From: Haliscomenobacter sp.
GTDB taxonomy: Bacteria > Bacteroidota > Bacteroidia > Chitinophagales > Saprospiraceae
Reading direction: 5' to 3'
DNA: 64,000 nt
Assembly: GCA_016707205.1 (NCBI GenBank)
Contig: JADJHZ010000015.1
Location: 1-64,000, forward strand
Shown: positions 35,352 through 43,625 of the stretch, in pieces
How the letters are laid out: the number at the start of each line of letters is the position of its first letter
How positions within the stretch are numbered: position 1 is the stretch's first letter
Notes under the pieces: generated by a model
Told to the model about the DNA's origin: nothing
Seen by the model: only the letters and a program-made list of their open reading frames with translations
Database searches by the model: none
Position numbers and translations under genes: made by a program

Positions 35352-38300
35352 ATGAAGATCGAGGTATTTAAGCTTTTAACTATTATCTGCGTTGCCCTCC
35401 TGCACGTCCAGGTCCTTGCTCAGGGGGATCTGGTCTGGGCGCTCCACACGCCCGCATCCCGTTTTTTGCCGGGAGGAAACGAGTCCGGACAGGCGATTGC
35501 CCGGGATGGGGCTGGAAATATCGTTGTTGCCGGGGCTTTCAGCGGAAGAGCAGATTTTGATCCCGGGCAAACGGGCCTTTCCCTGGTGAGCGCCGGGGGA
35601 GCGGACGCGTTTATTGCCAAATACGCTCCCGACGGTGCGTTGATCTGGGTTAAGGCCTTGGGAGGCTTAGGCGCTGATCAGGTAACCGCCCTGGCGGTGG
35701 ATACCTCAGGCGCTATCTATGCCGCAGGCTCCTTTTCTTTCTCAGCTGATTTTGATCCCGGACCTTCAACCGCTACGTTGGTCAGCTCGGGACAGGAAGA
35801 CGCTTTTTTACTGAAATGGGACCGCGATGGAAATTTTATCTGGGCACGGAAGATGGGAGGTCCTCTTGTAGATCGCGCCGCCGCCGTTGCCATTGATTCT
35901 GCCGGTATGCTGCACTGCGGTGGCGTCTTCGCGGGCAGGGCAGATATGGATCCCGGACCTGCTCAGCAATGGCTCACCAGCGTGGGGAATAGTCCGGATA
36001 TCTTCTGGGTTCGCTTTACCCAAGACGGGATTTTAGAGAGCGCCCGCCAGCTTGGAGGCCCAGGAGCAGACCAATTGACTGCCTTGAAACCCTCGGGAAC
36101 TTCGGTTTACTTCGCCGGGGCTTTTACAGACTCTTTGGATCTGGACCTCGGGCCGGGGTTGGCCCAATTTTCCTCCAGGGGTCAAACGGATGGGTTTATT
36201 GCCCGGTACAACGCCGCCGGCGTGTTTGCCTGGGCGCGCCAAATTGGAGGGGTAGGAGAAGAAATCGTTTCGGATGTGGCCGTGAGTTCCCCATTCGGGA
36301 TAGCCATTACCGGTTCCTTCACCGGAGACGTGTTGCTTGATTCCTTCGCCGAAGGCGGCGCCCTGTCTGGCAAAGGCGGTACAGATCTTTTTATAGCGGT
36401 GTACAACGCGGAAGGCGCCTTTTTGCGGAGCGCAACCCTTGGAGGCGTAGGGGAGGATAGAGGTTTGGGGATCGAAAGAGACCCAGCGACAGGGGGCTTA
36501 TTCGCCTGCGGATATTTTGCCGGAGAAGCGGTATTCCGGGCAGGCGCTTTTCTGGATACGCTCAAAAGCCATGGAGACCGGGATATGGCGCTTATCGCCC
36601 TCGATAAAGAGCTACAAGGCCTTTGGGCCCATCCGGTGGGGGGCGCCAGTCAGGACGGGGCTGTTCGCGTTATGCTGGATGTCCAGGGGCGCCCGGTATT
36701 TACCGGATCATTTAAATTCCTTGCCGACTTTGACCCGGGGCCGGGGACTCAAAACCTGGGGAACACGGCAGGATTTGGAGACGACGACGGGTTTATCCTG
36801 AAATTAGACGCAGCAGGCGCATTGGTTTGGGCTTCCCATTTCGGCGCCGCCAGAGCGCAGGAATCGGACCAGATTCGCGATACTGGAATAGATTCCAACG
36901 AAAACCTGTACTTGCTTGGGTCTTTTCAGGGCAGGATAGACGCAGACCCTTCGCCCGCATTGTATCCTCTGGATGCCCAGGGAAGTGAAGCCCTGTTTTT
37001 GAGCAAACTGGACTCTTCAGGCGCCTTCCAATGGGCGAGATCTATAGATGGAGCAAGCGGTACCTTATCTGCGGCATTGGCAACCGACACAAACGGGAAT
37101 TCCATTCTTGCCGGAGGTTTTTCCGGTAGCATCGAGATTCAGAACGGGATGGGCGTCACCCCTGTTTCCGGCGAGGGAGGAAACCCCGGCGTTTTTTTTG
37201 CCTCCTTCAGTTCGCAGGGCCTTTTGAACTGGGTTAAAAGCATTTCGGGGAACGGGCTGGTATCAGTAACCGATGTGGAGCTCGACAGCGCCGGGAACTA
37301 TACCGTGGCGGGAACCATAAACGGCGTCCTCGATTTTGACCCCGGGCCCCTGGAAAACACCTTGAGCAGCCCGGGAGGAAACAACGTGTTTCTTGCCCGC
37401 TACGATCGCCTCGGGAACCTTTTATGGGCCCGAAAATTCGGCGGGTCAGCTTCCATTTCGGGGGTTCAGCTAGCGCTGGACGAGAAGGGGAATTCCTTTG
37501 TCAGCGGCTCGTTTAGCGGCGGGCTGGAGGCTGGCGAAGGCGGTTCCCTGACTTTCCTGAACAGCAACTCCGGCTCGTTTGACGGCTTTTATTGCCGGTT
37601 CGACTCCCAGGGGAATTTTGCCTGGATTCGAGCAATCGGAGGCCCGGGAGTGGACCAGGTGTTTGATCTGGCCGTTACGCCATCCAATACGCTGTGTATT
37701 ACCGGCGCCGCATTTCCCGGAGCGGATGTTGATCCGGGGCCTGAACAGGCGATTTTGCCTAATGCCGGATTTTTCGACGCCTTTCTGGCCGGGTATGATG
37801 GGGAAGGCAACTACCTGTTCTCCCAAAATTTTGGAGGTCCTGGCATCGAATACGGGCAAAACCTGACTGCCGCTCCGGACGGGACGCTGTACTTGGGCGG
37901 CGTGTTCACCTCCGGCGCCGATGTTGATCCCGGACCTGAAAAATATACCCTCAACAGCACCTTTGGGACGCTGGATCTTTTTTTACTTCAATTGGACCAC
38001 ATGGGGAATCTGAAAGCGGTAGCACAGGCTGGAGGGCTTGGTTCGGAATGGTCGAACGCCCTGGCTTTAGCTCCGAACCGGACGGTTTACCTGGCTGGGT
38101 ATTTTGACCAAGCCACGAATTTTGGAGGAAAATCATTCCAGAGCATCAACGCCAGAGACGGTTTTTTAGCCAAGTATCGGTTTCGGGCTTTTCCCGCTGC
38201 CATCGCCGGAACGGTGAAAAACCCCTTCGGAAGACCGCTTCCGGGGGTTCGGATCCGGTTAACGGGGGCAACCGCCCTGGAAACCGTGACCGACTCGGCG

Positions 38301-38723
38301 GGCGCATACCAGTTTAGCCGCCTGCCTTTGGGCCAGACGTATTCCCTACAGCCGGTTCCCGATTCAAGCGCTTTTTCACAGGGGATTACCACCCTCGACC
38401 AATTGGTGCTTGCCCGCCATTTGTTGGGTATTCAAGTATTTGCGCAGCCCGCTCAATGGCTTGCAGCGGACATCAATGGCTCGAAGTCGCTCACCTCGAT
38501 GGATCTATGGCTGCTGCAAAAACAGATTCTTGGCCAAAGACCCCGAATTCCAGGTGTGCCGGTATGGAGGTATTGGGATGCGGGGTTTTCTCTCCCTTCC
38601 GCTCCGCAGCTTTGGAACGCCAGATTACCTGATTTCAGGCGCATTGAAAACCTTCAGGCAGACCAACGTGCGGATTTTATTGGAGTGAAGACCGGAGACG
38701 TCGATTTTAGCGCGAATAAATAA
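35352..38723 (+). CDS. Secreted SBBP-type beta-propeller repeat protein ending in a dockerin-like module
   Basis: A 1,123-residue protein. I chose ATG 35352 because a signal peptide follows (LLTIICVALLHVQVLAQ) and because the upstream in-frame ATG lies before the terminator. Most of the protein consists of a dozen or more repeats of the SBBP (beta-propeller) kind, each with variants of DADPGP, DAFLAKYD and WARxxGGxGxD. The last 190 residues (from IAGTVKNPFGRPLPGVRIRL) form a carboxypeptidase-regulatory-like domain plus a dockerin-like pair (GITTLDQLVLARHLLG, ADINGSKSLTSMDLWLL), ending VKTGDVDFSANK. This matches the module that precedes the cohesin-like domain of the giant protein. No T9SS sorting domain follows, which is unusual for this kind of protein. 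It has its own promoter and probably forms a separate unit after the terminator. Confidence 0.8.
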   Translation: MKIEVFKLLTIICVALLHVQVLAQGDLVWALHTPASRFLPGGNESGQAIARDGAGNIVVAGAFSGRADFDPGQTGLSLVSAGGADAFIAKYAPDGALIWVKALGGLGADQVTALAVDTSGAIYAAGSFSFSADFDPGPSTATLVSSGQEDAFLLKWDRDGNFIWARKMGGPLVDRAAAVAIDSAGMLHCGGVFAGRADMDPGPAQQWLTSVGNSPDIFWVRFTQDGILESARQLGGPGADQLTALKPSGTSVYFAGAFTDSLDLDLGPGLAQFSSRGQTDGFIARYNAAGVFAWARQIGGVGEEIVSDVAVSSPFGIAITGSFTGDVLLDSFAEGGALSGKGGTDLFIAVYNAEGAFLRSATLGGVGEDRGLGIERDPATGGLFACGYFAGEAVFRAGAFLDTLKSHGDRDMALIALDKELQGLWAHPVGGASQDGAVRVMLDVQGRPVFTGSFKFLADFDPGPGTQNLGNTAGFGDDDGFILKLDAAGALVWASHFGAARAQESDQIRDTGIDSNENLYLLGSFQGRIDADPSPALYPLDAQGSEALFLSKLDSSGAFQWARSIDGASGTLSAALATDTNGNSILAGGFSGSIEIQNGMGVTPVSGEGGNPGVFFASFSSQGLLNWVKSISGNGLVSVTDVELDSAGNYTVAGTINGVLDFDPGPLENTLSSPGGNNVFLARYDRLGNLLWARKFGGSASISGVQLALDEKGNSFVSGSFSGGLEAGEGGSLTFLNSNSGSFDGFYCRFDSQGNFAWIRAIGGPGVDQVFDLAVTPSNTLCITGAAFPGADVDPGPEQAILPNAGFFDAFLAGYDGEGNYLFSQNFGGPGIEYGQNLTAAPDGTLYLGGVFTSGADVDPGPEKYTLNSTFGTLDLFLLQLDHMGNLKAVAQAGGLGSEWSNALALAPNRTVYLAGYFDQATNFGGKSFQSINARDGFLAKYRFRAFPAAIAGTVKNPFGRPLPGVRIRLTGATALETVTDSAGAYQFSRLPLGQTYSLQPVPDSSAFSQGITTLDQLVLARHLLGIQVFAQPAQWLAADINGSKSLTSMDLWLLQKQILGQRPRIPGVPVWRYWDAGFSLPSAPQLWNARLPDFRRIENLQADQRADFIGVKTGDVDFSANK

Positions 38724-38782
38724 GGGCTTGGCGGCCCTTTCCGCTCTTTTTGCCGGAATTCTTTTCCCTTAACGCGAGAATG

Positions 38783-38825
38783 GCTATCTTTTCTTTTCTT
38801 TTGTTAACCAGAAAAAAAAGATAGC
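38783..38825 (+). promoter_or_regulatory. Inverted repeat ending at the start codon of the PLP enzyme gene
   Basis: GCTATCTTTTCTTTTC and its near complement GAAAAAAAAGATAGC form an imperfect 15-16 base stem that ends exactly before ATG 38826. In RNA it would enclose the ribosome-binding region. TATCTTTT (38785-38792) is one base from the -7 consensus, so part of it may act as promoter instead. Confidence 0.45.
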
Positions 38826-40034
38826 ATGAACGCCTCCTTTCGCGCGCATTTTCCCGCGCTTCAGCGCCAAAATCAGGGCAACCCTTTGATTTATATGGAT
38901 GGCCCGGCAGGGGTCCAGGTTCCCCAACAGGTCATTGATGCGATTTCTCACTATTACTGCAACTCTAATGCGAACACCCACGGGGCTTTTCTGACTTCCC
39001 GGGAGACGGATGCAATAATGGATACCGCCCGAGGGAAAATGGCCGGCTTGCTGGGCGCTGAAGGCCCGGAGACGATTTCCTTTGGCCAGAATATGACTAC
39101 CCTGAACTTTTCCCTCAGCCGGGCTATCGCCCGCGCCCTGCAGCCCGGCGATGAAGTGCTGATCACCCAGCTGGATCACGAAGGAAACAGGGGGCCGTGG
39201 CTTGCGCTGCGCGAGCGCGGGATCGTCGTTCGGGAGGTGGCCCTCAGGCCGGAAGGGGTACTCGACTATGAAGATTTTGCCTCCAAGATCACCGAGCGCA
39301 CCCGCCTGGTGGCGATGGGACTGGCGTCTAATATGCTCGGCACCGTCAACGATGTTCATTTAATTCGGAGGTTGACCTACGACGTTGGCGCCTGGCTGCT
39401 GATCGACGCCGTCCATGCGGTCCCGCATTTCAGCCTGGATGTTCAGGCTATGGGGTGCGACTTCCTGTTGTGTTCCGCCTATAAATTCTACGGCCCGCAT
39501 GTGGGCATTTTGTACAGCAGGCCGGGCCTCCTCGACCGGCTCCAACCCGACCGGCTGCGCACCGCGTACCAGCATGCGCCGTACAGCATCGAAACCGGCA
39601 CGCTCAACCATGCGGCTATCGCCGGCGTGAGCGCCGCCGTGGACTTTATTGGCGCCCTGGGCACGGGATCTTCGCGGAGGGAAACCCTGGTTTCCGCGAT
39701 GCAGGCCATCCGTCAGCACGAAGCCGGACTTGCTTCCCGATTGTTCCACGGACTGAAATCGATCCCCGGAGTTCATATCTATGGCGTTTCTCCCGACGTG
39801 CCCATGCGGGCGCCTACGTTGGCGATCGCGGTTGCCCAGAAGACCCCTCAGGAAGTTTGCGAAATGCTGGCTTCCCGGAATATCTTTGCGTGGGATGGGC
39901 ACTTTTATGCGATCCGCGCTGCCGAAGTACTTGGCTTGCTGGAAAAAGGCGGCGTCACCCGCCTTGGAATTTCCGCTTATACCACCCAGGAGGAGGTAGA
40001 TCAGGTAGTGGAAGCGTTCCGGGGAGTGGTTTAA
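38826..40034 (+). CDS. Cysteine-desulfurase-like PLP-dependent aminotransferase class V protein
   Basis: A 402-residue cytoplasmic fold-type I PLP enzyme. Visible landmarks are MDGPAGVQVP at the N-terminus, QLDHEGNRGPW (His stacking on PLP), LIDAVHAVPH (Asp binding the pyridine N), and CSAYKFYGPHVG with the Schiff-base Lys. It fits the cysteine-desulfurase-like family (TIGR01976, VCA0705 type) rather than SufS or IscS. Where SufS has the catalytic Cys in its GHHCAQP loop, this protein reads GHFYAIR, so the persulfide-forming Cys is absent and desulfurase activity is unlikely. The reaction is unknown; lyase or aminotransferase chemistry is possible. It stands alone between the SBBP gene and the CocE gene. 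The fold call is firm; the function is open. Confidence 0.85.
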   Translation: MNASFRAHFPALQRQNQGNPLIYMDGPAGVQVPQQVIDAISHYYCNSNANTHGAFLTSRETDAIMDTARGKMAGLLGAEGPETISFGQNMTTLNFSLSRAIARALQPGDEVLITQLDHEGNRGPWLALRERGIVVREVALRPEGVLDYEDFASKITERTRLVAMGLASNMLGTVNDVHLIRRLTYDVGAWLLIDAVHAVPHFSLDVQAMGCDFLLCSAYKFYGPHVGILYSRPGLLDRLQPDRLRTAYQHAPYSIETGTLNHAAIAGVSAAVDFIGALGTGSSRRETLVSAMQAIRQHEAGLASRLFHGLKSIPGVHIYGVSPDVPMRAPTLAIAVAQKTPQEVCEMLASRNIFAWDGHFYAIRAAEVLGLLEKGGVTRLGISAYTTQEEVDQVVEAFRGVV

Positions 40035-40102
40035 TGTATAATCAAATACCTATTTACCGCTGCGGTCGAAAATGCCTGGACTAACCCCTTACCCTGAATA
40101 GT

Positions 40103-40140
40103 GCTAGAAGCTATCTCAAAACCCATTCCTGGGTGTGGGC
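40103..40140 (+). repeat. Left-end copy of the MITE-like element
   Basis: GCTAGAAGCTATCTCAAAAC followed by CCATTCCTGGGTGTGGGC matches 42730-42766 almost base for base in the same orientation. No right end (GTTTTGAGAT type) is found before the next gene, so this copy is truncated or rearranged. The two copies flank the CocE/NonD hydrolase gene as direct repeats. Confidence 0.65.
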
Positions 40141-40298
40141 GGCCTCCCCTAACCCCTCCGAAGGAGGGGAACCGTGGGGGCAGGGGTAGGGATAAGCATC
40201 GGAATTACGGTTTCATCGCCTTCCTTTGTTGCTCCCCCTCTTTTGGAGGGGGTTGGGGGGAGGCCCAACGATGGATTGAGCAGAAGATACCTTCTAGT

Positions 40299-40350
40299 CA
40301 TTTTCTCCCTTCGTTTTCCCCGTCACTAAAGGGAACGAAGGGAGAAAATG
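40299..40350 (+). promoter_or_regulatory. Stem-loop in the 5' region of the CocE gene
   Basis: CATTTTCTCCCTTCGTT pairs perfectly with AACGAAGGGAGAAAATG, plus three further base pairs after a two-base bulge, around a short loop. It lies 72 bases before the start codon at 40422. It could be an attenuator, an RNA stabiliser, or repeat DNA without a role. Confidence 0.45.
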
Positions 40351-40421
40351 CGCGTCCACCGACTCTGGCTAAACAGTTATTGATAAATAATATTTTTCCC
40401 TTTTCACTTAAAACCTTAACC

Positions 40422-42596
40422 ATGAAAAAGCGGATAAAAAACGCCCTTTCCCTGATCTTGATGCTCTTTTGGCTCTCCGGTTTGAACGGCCAATCTTTAG
40501 CCGGGGACTGGTTTGGCTTAATGGATGTCATCGAGGCCAAGATGCGGATCAATCTTCATGTGAAACAAAGCGATAATACGTACTCGGCTACGTTGGACAG
40601 CCCGGATCAGGGCCCTATGGGTGTTCCGGTAGAGCTTTCCCTGGAACAAGACAAGATTAAATTCTCCCTCGCCCAATTCCAGGTGATGTATCAAGGAAAA
40701 ATAAGTCCGGACGGCTCAACCATTCAGGGGACCTTATCGCAGGGAGGGCAAAATTTTGTCCTGAACTTCCAGCGCAAGCCCTTCGAAGCTCCGGAAGGCT
40801 CTGTAGAATGGATCAAAGAGCGCCTGACCAAGCAGGAAGTCTATATTACCATGCGGGACGGAACCCGGCTGTTTACTTCAATATACACGCCAAAAGACAC
40901 CTCCCGCACGTATCCTATCCTGATGACCCGCACCCCTTACAACATCGAAGGCGGCGGACCCAACGGAACGAACTACCACCTGTTCTCCCGGGTTAACCTC
41001 ATCAAGGAGGGCTACATTTTCGTCTTCCAGGATGTTCGGGGGAAACATATGAGCGAGGGAAGCTACATGGACGTGCGGCCTCATAACCCCAATAAAACCA
41101 GCAACAAGGACATAGACGAAAGCAGCGATACCTACGATTCGATCGATTGGCTGATTAAAAATGCCAAGAACAACAACGGCCGGGTGGGGATTTTCGGCGT
41201 TTCCTACCCTGGGTTTTATTCGACGACCGCGCTGATGGATGCGCACCCTGCGCTGAAGGCGGCCTCTCCTCAGGCGCCGGTGACCGATTGGTTTATCGGG
41301 GACGACTTTCACCACAACGGGGCATTCTTCCTGATGGATGCGTTTTCCTTTTACTCCAGCTTTGGTAAGCCACGACCCGAACCCACCCGCCAGGGCAAGC
41401 CGGGTTTCCAGTTTCCCGTACAAGACAACTATCGGTTTTATCTCGACATTGGGCCCATCAAAAACATCAGGGAAAAGTTTTTCGGCGACACCATCCAATT
41501 CTGGGGCGACCTGATGAGCCATCCGAACTATGACGAATTCTGGAAGGCGCGCAACCCAAGGCCGCACCTCAAAAACGTCAAGCCCGCCGTATTAACGGTA
41601 GGCGGATTCTTCGACGCGGAGGACAGCTTCGGCCCCTTTGGCGTATACCGGGCCATCGAATCCCAAAACCCTCCCGCAACCCAAAACCGGCTCCTCATGG
41701 GGCCCTGGTCGCACGGGCAATGGTCGGGGGGCATAGCCACTAACATGGGGAATATGTATTGGGGATTCAATACAGCGGAAAAATACAAAGAATTGGAAGG
41801 GAAATTCTTCCGCTACTACCTAAAAGACGAAGGGCCTATGGATATACCCGAGGCCACTATTTTTATTTCCGGGGAAAACAAATGGCATGATTTTGCTACC
41901 TGGCCGCCCCAACAAACCGAGACGAAGCCTTTGTATTTTCAGCCGGCCGGAGGACTCTCCTTTGCAAAACCTACCGGCACTGCTGGCTACCGCGAATACG
42001 TTTCCGACCCCGCCAACCCGGTTCCGTATACCGAAGACGTTCATCTCAATCGCACGACGGCCTACATGACCGACGACCAGCGCTTCGCCGACCGCCGGCC
42101 CGACGTGGCGGTTTATCAAACCACCGTTTTGACGGAGGACGTTACCCTGACGGGCCCCCTCACGGCCGACCTTTGGGTGAGTACTACCGGCACGGATGCC
42201 GATTATGTGGTTAAACTGATCGACGTATTTCCGGATTCAGCAAAAAATAGGCCCGGCCAGAACGTCGATGTGCCTTTAAGCGGGTACCAAATGCTGGTCC
42301 GCGGGGAGATCATGCGGGGCCGGTTCCGCAATAGCTACGAAAAGCCTGAACCATTTGTGCCGGGCAAAGCCACGCGGGTGAAATTCGTCATCCCCGATGT
42401 GGCCCACACCTTTAAGAAAGGGCACCAGATCATGGTCCAGGTTCAAAATTCCTGGTTCCCGCTGGTAGACCGCAACCCGCAGAAGTTTGTGAACATCTAC
42501 GAATGCTCCGAGTCGGACTTTCAGAAAGCCACCCAGCGCATTTATCACAACAGCACATATCCCTCTTCCGTACAGGTGACGGTGCTGAAAAAGTAG
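40422..42596 (+). CDS. CocE/NonD family (S15-like) secreted hydrolase
   Basis: A 724-residue exported serine hydrolase of the X-Pro dipeptidyl-peptidase / cocaine esterase / alpha-amino-acid ester hydrolase group. I placed the start at 40422, directly before the signal peptide (ALSLILMLFWLSGLNGQ); the longer frame to 40101 is repeat DNA. A beta-rich N-terminal extension (about 25-130, AGDWFGLMDV to FVLNFQRKP) precedes the alpha/beta-hydrolase domain, which opens VYITMRDGTRLFTSIYTP. The nucleophile elbow is GIFGVSYPGFYS (Ser in GxSYxG); GGFFDAEDSFG and GPWSHGQWSG hold the likely acid and His. The C-terminal jelly roll (X-Pro dipeptidyl-peptidase C domain) covers roughly 545-720. Likely activity is hydrolysis of N-acyl or amino-ester bonds; the substrate is unknown. 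Single gene, with a hairpin after the stop. Confidence 0.85.
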   Translation: MKKRIKNALSLILMLFWLSGLNGQSLAGDWFGLMDVIEAKMRINLHVKQSDNTYSATLDSPDQGPMGVPVELSLEQDKIKFSLAQFQVMYQGKISPDGSTIQGTLSQGGQNFVLNFQRKPFEAPEGSVEWIKERLTKQEVYITMRDGTRLFTSIYTPKDTSRTYPILMTRTPYNIEGGGPNGTNYHLFSRVNLIKEGYIFVFQDVRGKHMSEGSYMDVRPHNPNKTSNKDIDESSDTYDSIDWLIKNAKNNNGRVGIFGVSYPGFYSTTALMDAHPALKAASPQAPVTDWFIGDDFHHNGAFFLMDAFSFYSSFGKPRPEPTRQGKPGFQFPVQDNYRFYLDIGPIKNIREKFFGDTIQFWGDLMSHPNYDEFWKARNPRPHLKNVKPAVLTVGGFFDAEDSFGPFGVYRAIESQNPPATQNRLLMGPWSHGQWSGGIATNMGNMYWGFNTAEKYKELEGKFFRYYLKDEGPMDIPEATIFISGENKWHDFATWPPQQTETKPLYFQPAGGLSFAKPTGTAGYREYVSDPANPVPYTEDVHLNRTTAYMTDDQRFADRRPDVAVYQTTVLTEDVTLTGPLTADLWVSTTGTDADYVVKLIDVFPDSAKNRPGQNVDVPLSGYQMLVRGEIMRGRFRNSYEKPEPFVPGKATRVKFVIPDVAHTFKKGHQIMVQVQNSWFPLVDRNPQKFVNIYECSESDFQKATQRIYHNSTYPSSVQVTVLKK

Positions 42597-42623
42597 CCAC
42601 CTACGACTTTCCTCCAGAAAAAA

Positions 42624-42645
42624 ACGGGCCTTTGAGACAGCCCGT
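42624..42645 (+). terminator. Hairpin after the CocE gene
   Basis: Stem ACGGGC / GCCCGT with a 10-base loop CTTTGAGACA, 27 bases after the stop. It lacks a strong T run on the + strand (an A run precedes it), so termination may be weak or on the other strand. The TTTGAGACAGCCC half resembles the right ends of the inverted repeats at 42908-42925 and 44171-44191. Confidence 0.5.
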
Positions 42646-42731
42646 GCAGTTTACGCCAGAACCCGAGTGAGTAAAATATAGGCCCCTGCTATCGGTAAAT
42701 TGTTTAATTTTTCAATGGAATCCGGGCAGGC

Positions 42732-42925
42732 TAGAAGCTATCTCAAAACCATTCCAGGGTGTGGGCAGCAATCATTAACCCCCTGGCAAAGGCTGACGAA
42801 GCACTTTCCCCCTTTGAAGGGGGTTAGGGGGATGAAACTTCCGGGATGCTGGGGAAAGGTTTCATCCCCCCGACCCCCTTCAAAGGGGGAGAACGCCATA
42901 TTCTTTAGTTTTGAGATGGCTTCTA
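42732..42925. mobile_element. MITE-like 194-base inverted-repeat element
   Basis: The ends TAGAAGCTATCTCAAAAC (42732-42749) and GTTTTGAGATGGCTTCTA (42908-42925) are inverted repeats with one mismatch. A second, inner pair of 31-base arms (42807-42837 and 42860-42890, rich in CCCCCTTTGAAGGGGG) also pairs. No reading frame is inside. TA at both outer edges would suit an IS630/Tc1-type target site (inference). Its right end supplies the stop codon (42923-42925, read on -) of the FKBP gene. It could alternatively be a large bidirectional terminator. Confidence 0.55.
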
Positions 42926-43375
42926 TTTAAAGTCTACGAGTTCAATGTCGAAGATCAAAACAGCGTTGGCAGGGATTCCCTGTGGAGGGTAACTGCCATA
43001 GCCCAGCTGGGAAGGAATGAAAAACGTCCCTTTGCCGCCCTTTTGAAGCAACGGGATGGCGATCTGCCAGCCCTGGATCAGGTTGTTGAGCGGGAATTGG
43101 ATGGGGCTTCCGGTGGTTTGGTCAAAAACGGAATTGTTAACATAATACCCCTTGTAGTTGACGGTCACCGTGGACGTCAGGGAGGGGCTACCTCCGCTAC
43201 CCGGAGTTGAAATGATATAGTAGATGCCAGAAGAATGGCGCGTAGCGCTTAGCTTGTTGTCGGCAAGATATTGCTCGATCTTTTCCTGATCGATTTCTGC
43301 CTGATCTTCCAGTTTGCAGGAGGGCAATGCCAGGATGGGCAGGAGAAGAAAGAGAAAACGGATAAAATGGCGCAT
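42923..43375 (-). CDS. FKBP-type peptidyl-prolyl cis-trans isomerase lipoprotein
   Basis: A 150-residue lipoprotein that folds or chaperones exported proteins by isomerising prolyl bonds. I used ATG 43375 (MRHFIRFLFLLLPILALPSC), which gives a lipoprotein signal with a lipobox LPSC; the in-frame ATG at 43417 would put 14 polar residues before it. After a short linker comes one FKBP domain: SGIYYIISTPGSGG, VTVNYKGYYVNNSVFD, NNLIQGWQIAIPLLQKGGKG, FFIPSQLGYGS and VLIFDIELVDF, with the active-site aromatic and Asp positions kept. It is shorter than the two-domain FKBPs of many Bacteroidota. Its 3' end lies in the MITE-like element. Confidence 0.9.
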   Translation of the reverse strand: MRHFIRFLFLLLPILALPSCKLEDQAEIDQEKIEQYLADNKLSATRHSSGIYYIISTPGSGGSPSLTSTVTVNYKGYYVNNSVFDQTTGSPIQFPLNNLIQGWQIAIPLLQKGGKGTFFIPSQLGYGSYPPQGIPANAVLIFDIELVDFK

Positions 43376-43625
43376 ATGGTTTTTGTGCGAAAAAACGGAA
43401 ACTCTGCTAGATTTCAAAACGGAATTTCGGAAAAGGATGTCTTTCAGGTTGCCGAAGCGGCGGTTGGCGGAAAGGGAAATAAAACAGGAGAGGCTTTTTG
43501 TATTAAATTTTAGTAATTAAAATTATTTCGATAGAATATAAAACAATAATGTGATTTTATTTGATTTAATTTGGAAGTCTATTTAATTATCCACAGAACA
43601 GAGCTTTTTTAAAAACACTGAAACC
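43376..43625 (+). promoter_or_regulatory. AT-rich divergent intergenic region
   Basis: The region is bounded by the FKBP start (on -) and the cytochrome start (on +). From about 43500 it is strongly AT-rich (runs such as AAATTTTAGTAATTAAAATT), as expected for promoters, but I found no perfect TAnnTTTG box on the + strand. Confidence 0.4.

Larger units (their letters stand above)
40035..40421. other. Intergenic region with repeat fragments
   Basis: About 390 bases with no gene. It contains a single left-end copy of the MITE-like element (40103-40140), several G/C-rich inverted stretches (40145-40265, CCCCTCC / GGAGGGG types) and a strong stem-loop at 40299-40350. The open frame that starts at 40101 and runs into the hydrolase gene is made of this repeat DNA. 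Confidence 0.6.

Noticed and set aside
40101..40421. Upstream extension of the CocE/NonD hydrolase frame
   Set aside because: This stretch is repeat DNA shared with 42730-42766 plus hairpins, and the signal peptide starts at 40422.
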